A stretch of 58,171 nt of DNA, taken from NCBI GenBank assembly GCA_020025955.1, contig JAHHRF010000007.1:1-58171 (forward strand), in the 5' to 3' direction. This stretch comes from Sutterella sp. (GTDB lineage Bacteria; Pseudomonadota; Gammaproteobacteria; Burkholderiales; Burkholderiaceae_F). Both the position numbers and the translations under genes were made by a program. The notes under the pieces were generated by a model, which worked only from the letters and a program-made list of their open reading frames with translations, ran no database searches and was not told the origin of the DNA. Positions 35,038 through 44,424 of this stretch are shown here, piece by piece (positions within the stretch are counted from its first letter, which is position 1; each line of letters begins with the position of its first letter).

Positions 35038-35744
35038 TCGCCCCCGTTTTCATTACCTTTCGGGCTGTGACCCATGGGGCACTTCGCAGCGGGCTTGCCT
35101 AAACCGTCCGACAAGGGGGAGTAGGGGTGGTGAAACTTCACCTGACGGCACACTTCTAAAGCGCGGTAGCTGTGCTCAATGGCTTCAATGTGGAAACCCT
35201 TGAAGCGAAGGAGCAAGAAGTAGTAGACCATCAAGGTCGGGATGGCCACACAAAGCCCCATCACGGTGGTTAAAAGGGCTTCCCAAATACCGCCAGCCAA
35301 AATGTCGGTCTGGGCCTTGGTGACGTCAGACAACGACTGGAAGACGTCAATCATCCCCCAAACGGTACCCAACAACCCCATCAAGGGCGCGACCACACTG
35401 ATCAACTTGAGCCAGTTGAGGCCATTGGAAACCTTCTTGAAGTTGCGATAAAAGAGGTACCCCACTTCGGCACGAACGTCATTGCTATGGTCGGAATGGG
35501 TCGTGACGACTTCGTAGATGATACGAACCATGGGGTTAGCGGTCGAGGGATCGATGTCCTTCAAGCAGCGGTCTTCACCACGTTCTAATTCCAAGAAATC
35601 ACGACGGAAGTTCTTCCATACGCTACGCATGTAGATAAGCATCCAGATGGCCGTGTAGAGCGCGAAGAGCGCCAAGAAAATGAGAGCGATGCCAGCCGGG
35701 CCGATGGTCTCGTAGATATAACCGACGTTAGATAAATCAAACAT
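35034..35744 (-). CDS. exbB: ExbB proton-channel subunit (MotA/TolQ/ExbB family)
   Basis: A 236-aa inner-membrane protein with three membrane segments (about 12-35, 115-140, 155-180). Family signature NGLNWLKLISVVAPLMGLLGTVWGMIDVFQSLSD and GIWEALLTTVMGLCVAIPTLMVYYFLLLRFKGF. It energises TonB with ExbD. A gap of about 200 nt separates it from hutX, with a possible own promoter (TACAAT on the minus strand near 35810), so exbB-exbD-tonB may be transcribed separately as well as by read-through. Confidence 0.93.
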   Translation of the reverse strand: MFDLSNVGYIYETIGPAGIALIFLALFALYTAIWMLIYMRSVWKNFRRDFLELERGEDRCLKDIDPSTANPMVRIIYEVVTTHSDHSNDVRAEVGYLFYRNFKKVSNGLNWLKLISVVAPLMGLLGTVWGMIDVFQSLSDVTKAQTDILAGGIWEALLTTVMGLCVAIPTLMVYYFLLLRFKGFHIEAIEHSYRALEVCRQVKFHHPYSPLSDGLGKPAAKCPMGHSPKGNENGGE

Positions 35745-35945
35745 GTTACCTCCGCATTGAAAGGCGGACTTGTGGGGTCAATTGAGAAAAAACGAACTTA
35801 TTGTACGGTGCTTGGTCCAAAGGTGACCCATGTCTTTTTCCCTTTGTTGACAGACCTAGAGGAAAACACTGGGGACGGGTCACTTTCGTTTACCGTTTTT
35901 TTGAGGGCGTCCCCTTCTTCTGGAAGACGACGCACTCAATCGGAA

Positions 35946-36479
35946 TTAGAGAGCGAAACGCTTCGCATCCGCTTCAAACTGAGCCTTCACAGACTCAATG
36001 ATCTGGTGGTTTTCGCGACCCGCGTAGGCGGAGAAGGCGACATTGCCATCACGATCAAAGAAGATCACGGCCAAGGATTCACGACCCATGAAGGGGGTAC
36101 GAACGAAGCCACAAGCGGACAAGGATTCGTAGGCGATATGACCGCCCACAACCGCATCCTTATGCATGATGTTGTAGTAGCCGCGTGCGATCTTACCGGT
36201 GGAGAGCTTGGCGCTCACTTCAAAGACGTTACCCGAATGGATAATGAAGAGCGTGGCCTTTTCCCATTCGCAAAGGGAAGCCCAGACCTCTTCGAAACGT
36301 TCAGAGATTTCACCCGAGACAAAGTCCACCACGCCTTCAGGCAAGTGACGAGCAGCTTCTAAGGGGCTCATTTCCAAGCGCTGGGCGAAGGTTTCCAAGG
36401 TCACAGGGTAGGGCGCGGCCATGAGTTCATTGATCACAGCTAACTGCGCTTCGGACGGGGTGACACGAGTAATCGACAT
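35946..36479 (-). CDS. hutX: HutX family heme carrier protein
   Basis: A 177-aa cytoplasmic protein of the HutX/HugX heme-utilisation family. Marks: VINELMAAPYPVTLETFAQRLEMSPLEAARHLP at the N-terminus, WASLCEWEKATLFIIHSGNVFEVSAKLSTGKIARGYYNI in the middle, then SLSACGFVRTPFMGRESLAVIFFDRDGNVAFSAYAGRENHQIIES. HutX takes up heme arriving in the cytosol and delivers it to HutW or another degrading enzyme. AAGGA lies 9 nt before the start. In the same direction as hutW and the ECF genes. Confidence 0.9.
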   Translation of the reverse strand: MSITRVTPSEAQLAVINELMAAPYPVTLETFAQRLEMSPLEAARHLPEGVVDFVSGEISERFEEVWASLCEWEKATLFIIHSGNVFEVSAKLSTGKIARGYYNIMHKDAVVGGHIAYESLSACGFVRTPFMGRESLAVIFFDRDGNVAFSAYAGRENHQIIESVKAQFEADAKRFAL

Positions 36480-36512
36480 AATGATTGTCCTTATGAGGGT
36501 GGGTTAATGAAA

Positions 36513-38018
36513 TTAATGCGTAGCCGGTTGGGTGCGGGTCGAAAAGAGCGACACATCCAACGCTTGATTGGCTACTTTAAGAAGTTCTAAATCGTGAGTA
36601 ATCAGTAAAATCGCACGACCCGATTGGGCTTCTTCAAGAAGAACCTTTTCCATGGCAGAGCGGTTTTTCCCGTCTAAGCCACTGGTGGGTTCATCAAGAA
36701 TCAAGAGGTCGGGCGCCTTTAAAAGAGCCGCTGCCACTACCACACGTTGCTTTTCGCCCCCCGAGAGACTCTGCGGGTGACGCTCAGATAAGTGGTGTAA
36801 GTGCAGGTGATTTAAAAGCGCACTAATGCGATCGTGGTCCTCGGTGCTTAACGTCATGGAAAAGGCCTTCGCCTTTTCACCTTTTTTGGGCGTTAAACGC
36901 GATTGGGCTAAGCGTGAGCCCAGGAGGGCATACTCAAGCTCTTCACGAACGCTCGAGAAGCTCAACTGATGGTCAGCGTTTTGAAGCACTAAACCGACGT
37001 GCGCGGCACGCGCCTTCGCGTCTAAGACTTGCCCCTTCATGATGACGTCGCCCTCAGACTTTTCTAAGCCCATCAAGATGCGCGAAAAGGTCGTCTTCCC
37101 ACAGCCGTTTTCACCTAACAGTACGGTGATGCCAGAAGGAATCGAGAGGTTAACGTCTTTAAATAAGGGCTCTGCCTCGGGGTAGGCAAAGGTGAGGTTC
37201 ACCACTTGTAAGGGGTCGGAGGCTTCAGCGGTGAAGTTCTCTGGCATCACGCGCGGGAGCGTCCCTCGAACGTCTTCCACGAAGAAGTCACGCAAACCCC
37301 ATTCCGGGTGCGAGGGGGCGGCGGCCGCGGCTTCCTCAAACGTGCCCGTGAAGTGGAATTCGCCCGCTTTCATAATGTGAACGCGATCGGCTAAGTCCTT
37401 TAACCAGTAGAGACGGTGGTCCACGACCAGAATCGTGAAGCCTTGGGCTTTGAGTTCCGTTAAGAGTACGCCTAAGCCTTCAACGGCTTCGGGGTCCAAG
37501 TTGGCGCTCGGCTCATCCAGGACTAAAACCTTGGGGCCGGCCGCAAGAATGGCGGCTAAACCGACTTTCTGCTTTTGCCCTTCGGAGAGCCCTGCAAGAC
37601 TCAAGCCTTTTAAGTCTTCAATCTTTAAGCGTGCGAGCGTTTCCTCAGTTTTCTCTTCCACGGCATCAACCGCTTCCCCACGGCTTTGCAACGTAAAGGC
37701 GATTTCATCCTCCACGTTTAAGGCAAAGAACTGTTCTTCAGGATCCTGGAAGAGCGTACCGACGGCGTAGCTTAAATGGCTCATGGTCGTCGTTGACGGA
37801 ATCAAACCCCCGACACGAACTAAGCCCTCTACGTCGCCCGAGAAGAGATGGGGACAGAGCCCATTGGTGACGCGCACCAAGGTAGATTTCCCGCAGCCCG
37901 AAGCCCCCGTCACGAGGACGAGTTCGCCAGGCTTTACGTCAAAGGTGAGGCCTTTTAAGGTGGGCGTCTCACGGTTGGCGTAGGTGAAGGTCACATTGTT
38001 AAATTGAATTCCAGACAT
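36513..38018 (-). CDS. ECF transporter ATPase with two fused ABC domains (EcfA)
   Basis: A 501-aa protein made of two complete ABC domains, equivalent to EcfA1 and EcfA2 in one chain. Domain 1: Walker A GASGCGKST near residue 36, Q-loop LFQDPEEQFFALNVEDEIAF, signature LSEGQKQK, Walker B VLVLDEPSANLD. Domain 2: GENGCGKTT near 299, signature SLSGGEKQR, Walker B LLILDEPTSGLD. It drives import through EcfT and the substrate-binding S component encoded next to it. The setting between hutX and hutW makes heme, or a heme-derived or iron compound, the likely substrate; that is inference. Confidence 0.88.
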   Translation of the reverse strand: MSGIQFNNVTFTYANRETPTLKGLTFDVKPGELVLVTGASGCGKSTLVRVTNGLCPHLFSGDVEGLVRVGGLIPSTTTMSHLSYAVGTLFQDPEEQFFALNVEDEIAFTLQSRGEAVDAVEEKTEETLARLKIEDLKGLSLAGLSEGQKQKVGLAAILAAGPKVLVLDEPSANLDPEAVEGLGVLLTELKAQGFTILVVDHRLYWLKDLADRVHIMKAGEFHFTGTFEEAAAAAPSHPEWGLRDFFVEDVRGTLPRVMPENFTAEASDPLQVVNLTFAYPEAEPLFKDVNLSIPSGITVLLGENGCGKTTFSRILMGLEKSEGDVIMKGQVLDAKARAAHVGLVLQNADHQLSFSSVREELEYALLGSRLAQSRLTPKKGEKAKAFSMTLSTEDHDRISALLNHLHLHHLSERHPQSLSGGEKQRVVVAAALLKAPDLLILDEPTSGLDGKNRSAMEKVLLEEAQSGRAILLITHDLELLKVANQALDVSLFSTRTQPATH

Positions 38019-38030
38019 AACCTTCTTCCT

Positions 38031-38810
38031 TTAGGCCATCGTGACGCCAGCGGTTACCCCGAGGTGACCCCAGAGGCGATCCACCACAAAGGTGGCCGCA
38101 AGCGTTAAGGCGACAATCGCCAAAAAGACGAATTCCGTGCGGTTTAAACGACGGGCTTTACGGTATTGAAAGCGAGAGCCCGCATGTAAGCCCTTTAATT
38201 CCGCCGCGATCCCTAAGTTTTCAGAGGAGCGAAGCGTACGGAAAAGAAGGGGAGCGAAGATAAGACGAGCCGTCAAAATGGGGTGACGCAATACAAACCC
38301 AGCATGCAAGGCCCAACCGCGCGTCAACAAGCTTTCACGAATCTGTTTCGCGTCGTGCATGAAGACGGGGATAAAGCGCAGCATGACCAAGGTCGGCAGA
38401 TAAAACCAAAACGGTAAACGAAGGCGCGTCAATAACGACGTCAAATCGTCAACGTTCCCCGTAATCGCCAAGACCAAGACGACGTTCATCATCGTGAAGG
38501 TACGCAAAAAGGGCACCAACAACGTGTGGAGCGACACCGTATCAAAGATACGCATGCTCGCGGGCAAGAACCACGTCAAGCTCGCGGCTAAGAGAAGCAT
38601 CCCTAAGACGGCCGCGTAGAGCGCAGCCACCATACGGGGGCGCTTTAAGAAGAGCACATAAACGAAGGAGGCGACAAACAGAACGCCTAGCCCCATCGGT
38701 CGGCTCATCGCCAACGTCATGATGGCCGTACCTAACGCCAAGCCCAGTTTTAACCCCACCCCAATCTCGGATAAGGGATTGGCAGGTGATTTAGCGGATA
38801 AAGCCGGCAT
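38031..38810 (-). CDS. ECF transporter membrane subunit EcfT
   Basis: A 259-aa inner-membrane protein with about six hydrophobic segments in the N- and C-terminal thirds and the coupling segment typical of EcfT (FIPVFMHDAKQIRESLLTRGWAL, ILTARLIFAPLLFRTLRSSENLGIAAELKGLHAG), which carries the two short A-R-G-like contact motifs for the ATPases. Starts 20 nt inside the S-component gene, so translation is coupled. Partner of the fused ATPase 12 nt downstream. Confidence 0.87.
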   Translation of the reverse strand: MPALSAKSPANPLSEIGVGLKLGLALGTAIMTLAMSRPMGLGVLFVASFVYVLFLKRPRMVAALYAAVLGMLLLAASLTWFLPASMRIFDTVSLHTLLVPFLRTFTMMNVVLVLAITGNVDDLTSLLTRLRLPFWFYLPTLVMLRFIPVFMHDAKQIRESLLTRGWALHAGFVLRHPILTARLIFAPLLFRTLRSSENLGIAAELKGLHAGSRFQYRKARRLNRTEFVFLAIVALTLAATFVVDRLWGHLGVTAGVTMA

Positions 38811-39366
38811 GCCGTAATTCTCCTAACATTCGCCAACCTAAGAAGAGGCCCAACAGGCACCCTAAATAGCCGATCCCGACAATGGGAACGACCACGTCCA
38901 TGAGCGTCGGACTTTCACGCAAGAACAAGTACGAGATCCCTAAGGACACGCCCTTGGCGGTGACGTCATAAATAAAGGCGCCCAGGATAATGCGCGAGGT
39001 CGTGGTAAAGCCCGTGCGCGGGAGCCCAGCGAGTTCCCCTAAGAGGCCACCCACTAAGGCGCCCGGCAACAGGGTCAAACTCCCCCCTAATACGGCGGTA
39101 CTCACAAAGAGCCCAATCGCGGTAAAGAGAAAGAGCGAACCCGGCTTACGGACTTTAGCCATCAACACCATCATTAAAGTGGTGTAGACGGCATTTTTGA
39201 GAATCAACCCCAAGGGGTTCATCCCGCCGCCCGCGAGCGCAATTAAAAGGCTCGAGAGTTTGGCCGCAGCCGCGAAGACCCCGATAGAAACGAGGTCTCG
39301 CGCCGACCAATAGCCCGCCTTATAGTGCTGGGCGAGCTTAGGGAGGGTGTTCATGGACACACTCAT
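38791..39366 (-). CDS. ECF transporter S component (MptD/Trep_Strep type)
   Basis: A 191-aa inner-membrane substrate-binding protein with five or six hydrophobic segments: about 23-42 (DLVSIGVFAAAAKLSSLLIAL), 52-72, 80-105, 120-145 and 155-180. Segment pattern and size match the MptD-type (Trep_Strep) ECF S components of unassigned substrate. Encoded 7 nt after hutW and overlapping ecfT. In this operon its substrate is inferred to be heme. Confidence 0.82.
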   Translation of the reverse strand: MSVSMNTLPKLAQHYKAGYWSARDLVSIGVFAAAAKLSSLLIALAGGGMNPLGLILKNAVYTTLMMVLMAKVRKPGSLFLFTAIGLFVSTAVLGGSLTLLPGALVGGLLGELAGLPRTGFTTTSRIILGAFIYDVTAKGVSLGISYLFLRESPTLMDVVVPIVGIGYLGCLLGLFLGWRMLGELRHAGFIR

Positions 39367-39373
39367 GAATGAA

Positions 39374-41116
39374 TTAGGCCTTGGCTGCCGGGTTGGCGCC
39401 GTGAGCGGCCGCCATGTCGACGATCATCTTCAAGGCATCAGGATGGTTGACCAAGTCTTCGGTCTTTTCAATGCCCATCATGTTCATCATCATCTTGACG
39501 TGGGGGTGCGCTAAGACTTCTTCAGAGAGCGAAGCCATGAGAGCAGCGGCGTCAATCGTTTCGGTGGTTTTCGTATCCATCGGTTGGGTTTCCTTAAGTA
39601 AAGAGGGAGTAGAGGATTCTTCTTTTTTGGGTGCCGGGCGCGTAGCGTGCTTACGCATGGGCTGACCGTGCGTAAACGCTAATTCGTCGGTCTTATCTTG
39701 GTAACCAGGGAGCATGGGCTCTAACCAATTCACCAAGAGCTGCGCCATCGTGACGTGCCAGTACTGACCGGCCACCGTCTGCACGAGCCACTGACCGCGT
39801 TCTTCTAAGAGGCCGGCTTCTAACCACTGGTTGATGATGGGCTCGGCCATCTTCACCAAGTTGATGCCAAACTTCTCCGACATGCGGTGAAGGTTCATGG
39901 CGCCCGATTCCATTTCGGCAGAGACCGTACGGAGCAATTCCCAGTTGGCCTTAGGCGCCAAGAGGAACTGCGCCGGCTTCTGACCCGCGTCGATCAAGCG
40001 ATAGTATTCTTCAAGGTTGCGATCCGTCATGAAGCTCAACTGATGTAAGCGGCCACCGGCTGCCGACCCGAAGGCCAAGCAGTCGCACGCACTCTTACCG
40101 TAGTGGTTGTAGATGTTGCGTTCGCGGTTGCCCTGTGCCCAGTGGTTGTTCGACAAACGACGCCAGTTCTGGTTCGTAAAGAACTCCACGGAACGGGCAA
40201 ACATCTCTGCCTTCTGGTCGCTCGTCGCGGACTGCGGGAGTTTCCCCGAAGCAATACGCGTCGCTAACGGGCTCTTTTCAAAGACGTTGAGCTGATAGCA
40301 GTCAATGCCATCTAACGGCAGGGAGGCGGCCATCTTTAAGTCTTCTTCCCAGACTTCGGGCGTTTGACCGGGGAAGCCGTAAATCAAGTCCGTCACAATG
40401 GCGGCTTGGTTGAAGCTGGCGAAGTATTCAATACGACGCACCATCGTTTCTAAGTCATCAACGCGCTGCATCGACTGACGGATTTCCGAGTTAAATGTCT
40501 GAACGCCTAACGAGAAACGGTTCACCCCACCTTCTAAAGCGGCTTCGACCTTGTCGTCACCAAAGTTATGGAAGCGCGCTTCCATGGTGATTTCGCAGTC
40601 GTTCGTTAACGGCAAGTACTTGTGAATGGCCGCTAACACACGACGCATGTCGTTGGCTTCTAAAGCCGTAGGCGTGCCACCCCCGAAGTAAAGGGCGTTG
40701 AATTTGGAATCTTTCTGGATGGGCTTATCGGCCCAGAGTTCTAACTCACGCACCAAGGCGTCGGCGTAGCGCTTGCTCGCGGACTCCGCCAAGGGGTTCT
40801 GATAGAACATGCAATAGAGGCAGCGCGTTTCGCAAAACGGAACGTGGAAGTACGCCAACGTTTTACCCGTGCTCGGCTTATCGATCACGGTGTTTAACGT
40901 CGCACGGGCTTCATCTCCCATCAACGGCATCCCACTCGGACCCGAGTGAATGATGGCCTTAGCGGCAAACGCATGGCGAAGGGGGTCTTCAGGATTCGCA
41001 AAGAAGGCTTCCGGACGATGATCCTTCAGGGCTTCTTTCATTTGACGGGCGCCTTGCTCAAAGGTCGGGGCCGCCACTTTAGGTTTCTTGGTCGAGGAGG
41101 GGGTGTGTTCAGACAT
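39374..41116 (-). CDS. hutW: HutW/ChuW-type anaerobic heme-degrading radical SAM enzyme
   Basis: A 580-aa protein. Radical SAM motif CETRCLYC at C95, C99, C102, followed by MFYQNPLAES, then LYFGGGTPTALEAND, RFSLGVQTFNSEIRQSMQR and IVTDLIYGFPGQTPEVWEEDL as in HemN-like coproporphyrinogen enzymes. The CETxCLYC-MFYQNP form and the hutX neighbour identify HutW/ChuW, which opens the heme ring without oxygen, releasing iron. A C-terminal extension beyond residue about 475 is Met/His-containing (HPHVKMMMNMMGIEKTEDLV) and not part of the core. First gene of the operon, downstream of a Fur-like box at 41201. Confidence 0.9.
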   Translation of the reverse strand: MSEHTPSSTKKPKVAAPTFEQGARQMKEALKDHRPEAFFANPEDPLRHAFAAKAIIHSGPSGMPLMGDEARATLNTVIDKPSTGKTLAYFHVPFCETRCLYCMFYQNPLAESASKRYADALVRELELWADKPIQKDSKFNALYFGGGTPTALEANDMRRVLAAIHKYLPLTNDCEITMEARFHNFGDDKVEAALEGGVNRFSLGVQTFNSEIRQSMQRVDDLETMVRRIEYFASFNQAAIVTDLIYGFPGQTPEVWEEDLKMAASLPLDGIDCYQLNVFEKSPLATRIASGKLPQSATSDQKAEMFARSVEFFTNQNWRRLSNNHWAQGNRERNIYNHYGKSACDCLAFGSAAGGRLHQLSFMTDRNLEEYYRLIDAGQKPAQFLLAPKANWELLRTVSAEMESGAMNLHRMSEKFGINLVKMAEPIINQWLEAGLLEERGQWLVQTVAGQYWHVTMAQLLVNWLEPMLPGYQDKTDELAFTHGQPMRKHATRPAPKKEESSTPSLLKETQPMDTKTTETIDAAALMASLSEEVLAHPHVKMMMNMMGIEKTEDLVNHPDALKMIVDMAAAHGANPAAKA

Positions 41117-41200
41117 AGTTAGGCGGGCGCCTAGAAGACGCCGTCGTTCTTTTGAGAGAGAGGGAAGCGTGACACGAACGCTAGGGTTTTAGGGGTTATA

Positions 41201-41219
41201 AATGATAATCGTTCGCGCA
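41201..41219 (-). promoter_or_regulatory. Fur-box-like site in front of hutW
   Basis: AATGATAATCGTTCGCGCA (plus strand) lies 85 nt before the hutW start. It shares the AATGATAATC half with the consensus GATAATGATAATCATTATC. It would repress the hutW-ECF-hutX(-exb-tonB) transcript when iron is plentiful. Confidence 0.7.
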
Positions 41220-41968
41220 TGAAGAATTATACAAAGCTTAAGACACAAGTCAAGATAACCCCAATAGGCCTCTAACCCGCTGAGCGCACGGGAAATTTTT
41301 ACGATAAAAACTAAGGAATAAACCCCTGTGGGTACCCTTAAATACGCCATGGGGTGAGGCGACAGTCCTTCCTTTTAACGAATGGTGGGAGAAGCCTATG
41401 GAAAAAAGAAGGAAGGCGTCAGGGACGTTGCTTTCCTTTGGCTCGCTTCTTGAGGCCTTCTCCCCAAAGGAAATGGGCGTTAAAGGACCCCCATCGCGGT
41501 GGCGAAAAGGGCGCATAAAGCCTAACGAATGACGCAGGGCCACGTTGAAGGAACGGCACCCATTCGAAGAGCTTCTACCCCTTTCGAAAACGAGGGGCTA
41601 TCTCAAGAGGGAGGGACGTCCCCAACATTTATGCGAAGACCAATAAAAAAGGGTTATTCATCAGGGAGAAGGGGAAACTCTCCACGAGCGTTGTGTCTAA
41701 AAAAGAGAAGAGGCGTGTCGATATTTCGCAACACATTCCCCGTCTTCACTGGGAATCAAAGAAAAGCAAGATTTCGGTCTTGGACAAAGGTGTTGTCGAT
41801 TTGCACCACGAAACTTCGCCTCATCAGTAAATGCCTTCATGCACGGTTATGACTAGGGGCAGAGGCGAAATTGCCCCATTCGATATAGGACTTAACCCTA
41901 GGCGTTGGTTATTTTTTCAATCCATTTAATTGATTTCACGAAATTGACTCAGTAGACTTCGGCGTTAT
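41220..41968. other. Intergenic region between hutW and the first receptor gene
   Basis: About 750 nt without a convincing gene. The right half shows decayed similarity to the spacers before the second and third receptor genes (AAAAGAGAAGAGG..., TTCGCAACACATTCCCCGTC near 41700-41760), which suggests that the duplicated unit once included this sequence. Confidence 0.4.
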
Positions 41969-41969
41969 T

Positions 41970-41994
41970 GCGAATGATTCTCTTTCGTGTTCGC
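41970..41994 (+). promoter_or_regulatory. Fur-like/dyad element of receptor gene 1
   Basis: GCGAATGATTCTCTTT followed by TTCGC. A -35-like TTGACT (41944-41949) precedes it. Counterparts at 44800 and 47578. Confidence 0.65.
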
Positions 41995-42044
41995 AAAAAT
42001 AATGACAACCTGGCTCCCGAGCCTTCAATCCCCAGAAGATCCTC

Positions 42045-44366
42045 ATGACTCAACTCTCTCTTACGAAATTAAGCGTGGCACTGTGCGCGGTCTTTTTGAC
42101 CAGCGTTGCCAACGCCGAGGTCGTGACCACTGATGAAGTCAACGTCACAGGCGGCACCATTACCGACAAATCCCCGGCTTCGACCACCGTGGGTCACAAG
42201 CGTATTGCGCGTGAAATGATCCGTGACATGCGTGACCTCGCTCGCTACGAACAAGACTTTGGCCTTCGTGAAGAAGGTCGTTACAACAAGGGTTTCGCCA
42301 TGCGTGGCGTCGACGGTAACCGCGTCGGCATTTTGTTGGACGGCACCTCGATGCCGGACTTTGAAGAAAATTCCCTCTACGCCCACTACGGGAAGATGAA
42401 CACGTCGCGTCCGACGATCGATCCGGAATTGGTCTCTTCCATCTCCTTAGACCGAGGTTCCAACTCCGTTGAAACGGGGAGTGGGGCCGTGGGTGGTTCC
42501 GTGAACTTCCGTACCCTCAACCCGGAAGACCTCGTTGAAGATGGCAAAACCTGGGGGGCGTTAGCGCGCTTGGGTTATGCCAGCAAAAACCGTGAATGGA
42601 TGCAAACCGTCTCGGGGGCCTTTACGGGTGAACACCTCTCCACGATTCTTTTGTATTCGCACCGCCATGGTCACGAAACGAAGAGCATGGGGCGCGGTCC
42701 TGAATACTTTGGCAAGAAGTCGCAGCATCCGAACCCCTGGAAGCACACGTCGGATACGTATTTAGCCAAGGCCCGTTACCACTTCAATGATGTGCATTCG
42801 GTGGGGCTTAACTTAAACGGTACGCTCTATAACCGTGACATGTTTGAACGCACCCGTATCAGCTTTAGTGGTCCCAAATACGGCACGGACAAGTCCACCC
42901 GCCACTCTGGCAAGTTGGATTACACCTATGCGCCCTACGATGAGCTCATCAATAAGGCAAGCCTCTCGGGCGAACTCTTGAGCGTCGAGACCACCGCTAT
43001 CACGACGGAACTCTACGAAAACAAGTGGAACCCTTCGGATCCGAACATTGGCAAGCCGCAAGAAATCGATGATCGTCGCTTCAAGACGGAATTCGGTCGT
43101 ATTGCTGCCGCCATTGAATTCGCGCCGATTGAGTTCTACGGTGAACACAATATCGATGCCCGCATCTTTGCGAGCAAGCGCCACATTGAAAACCATAACT
43201 CGGACTTCTATCCGCTTTACCCCGTAGTGGCGCAAGGCTTGCCGGGCGAAAACCCGGTCGTCTACGCCATTCAGCGTCCGATGGATACCACGGACCGTGG
43301 CATTGTTGTAGGCGACAGCATCCGTTGGTACCCGGATTGGGTCAAGGGGCATGACTCCACGGTGACGATGCATTTGGGCACGCGCCTTGAAAAGTCGAGC
43401 CACCAGCCGCAGGATCCGCAGATCCAGTGTACGCGTGCTTGTACGGAAATTGAACCGGGTCGCATTGTGCGTAAGTCCTTTACCAACATGGCCTTTAACT
43501 TTGGGCTTGACTATGAGCTCGATCGTCAGTGGAAGGTGGGCTATAGCTTAGCGTCGGGCTTCCGTAACCCGAGCGCGACCGAACTCTACTTCGTCTTCGA
43601 TAATCCTTACGGGAACTGGCGTCCGAATCCGGATTTGAAACCGGAAAAGAGCTTGACGCATAACCTCTTCATGCAAGCGGATACCCGTGTGGGTTCGATG
43701 AACCTCAACCTCTACTACATCGACTACAAGGACTTCTTGTATGAGGATGAATTCTGGTTGAAGATCCCGGGTCGCAATCCCCCCTATGACAAGAAGTACA
43801 CGCTTCAGATGGTGAACTTGGATAGCGCCTCCATCCGCGGGTTTGAAGCCTCGGGTTCGCTTAACTTAGACGTCTTCAACGCCAAGTTGAAGGGCGCCAA
43901 GTTAATGGGGTCAGTGGGTTACGCGCAGAGCCACACTGATCAAGGGATGAAGCTCTTGGTGGTGCAGCCCTTTAAGGCAGTGATGGGCTTTGACTACGAA
44001 CATCCCAACAAGACCTTCGGGATTTACGGTCGTATGACCTATACGGGTCGTAAGCACGCTAACGAAGCGCTTCACCGTAATTTACCGGCGGACATTCGAT
44101 ATGAACCGGGCGACTTGGTGTCGCATAAGTGGCTCAACAAGGCCTACACGGTCTTCGATTTGTTCGGTTGGTACAGTCCGACGAAGAACGTGACGATCCG
44201 AGCTGGTGTCTACAACATCACCAACAAGCGCTACCATACGTGGGATGCGTTACGCGGCATTACGGAATATAGCAATGTTAACGCCGTGGACCGTCGTAAC
44301 CTTGGGGTAGAACGTTACTACTCGCCTGGTCGCAACTATTCCTTAACGTTGGAAATGAAGTTCTAA
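42045..44366 (+). CDS. TonB-dependent heme/hemoglobin-type receptor 1
   Basis: A 773-aa outer-membrane receptor. Signal peptide about 1-24 (MTQLSLTKLSVALCAVFLTSVANA), TonB box within TTDEVNVTGG, plug domain (KRIAREMIRDMRDLARYEQDFGLREEGRYNKGFAMRGVDGNRVGILLDG ... GSNSVETGSGAVGGSV), then a 22-strand-type barrel ending in LTLEMKF with a terminal Phe. Barrel segment GFRNPSATELYFVFDNPYGNWRPNPDLKPEKS carries the FRxP and NPDL motifs of heme receptors. Belongs to the hemoglobin/heme/lactoferrin receptor family. Substrate could be heme or a heme protein. Sibling of the next two genes. Confidence 0.92.
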   Translation: MTQLSLTKLSVALCAVFLTSVANAEVVTTDEVNVTGGTITDKSPASTTVGHKRIAREMIRDMRDLARYEQDFGLREEGRYNKGFAMRGVDGNRVGILLDGTSMPDFEENSLYAHYGKMNTSRPTIDPELVSSISLDRGSNSVETGSGAVGGSVNFRTLNPEDLVEDGKTWGALARLGYASKNREWMQTVSGAFTGEHLSTILLYSHRHGHETKSMGRGPEYFGKKSQHPNPWKHTSDTYLAKARYHFNDVHSVGLNLNGTLYNRDMFERTRISFSGPKYGTDKSTRHSGKLDYTYAPYDELINKASLSGELLSVETTAITTELYENKWNPSDPNIGKPQEIDDRRFKTEFGRIAAAIEFAPIEFYGEHNIDARIFASKRHIENHNSDFYPLYPVVAQGLPGENPVVYAIQRPMDTTDRGIVVGDSIRWYPDWVKGHDSTVTMHLGTRLEKSSHQPQDPQIQCTRACTEIEPGRIVRKSFTNMAFNFGLDYELDRQWKVGYSLASGFRNPSATELYFVFDNPYGNWRPNPDLKPEKSLTHNLFMQADTRVGSMNLNLYYIDYKDFLYEDEFWLKIPGRNPPYDKKYTLQMVNLDSASIRGFEASGSLNLDVFNAKLKGAKLMGSVGYAQSHTDQGMKLLVVQPFKAVMGFDYEHPNKTFGIYGRMTYTGRKHANEALHRNLPADIRYEPGDLVSHKWLNKAYTVFDLFGWYSPTKNVTIRAGVYNITNKRYHTWDALRGITEYSNVNAVDRRNLGVERYYSPGRNYSLTLEMKF

Positions 44367-44392
44367 GTTAGAACGCGCACCCCGCCACACGA

Positions 44393-44424
44393 AACGGAAT
44401 CTCAGCAATGAGGTTCCGTTTTTT
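44393..44424 (+). terminator. Terminator of receptor gene 1
   Basis: AACGGAATCTC/GAGGTTCCGTT with an AGCAAT loop and T-run; same hairpin follows receptor genes 2 and 3. Confidence 0.85.

Noticed and set aside
41529..41852. 107-aa plus-strand frame upstream of receptor 1
   Set aside because: Basic, low-quality sequence in a diverged copy of the receptor spacer; equivalent spacers do not keep the frame.
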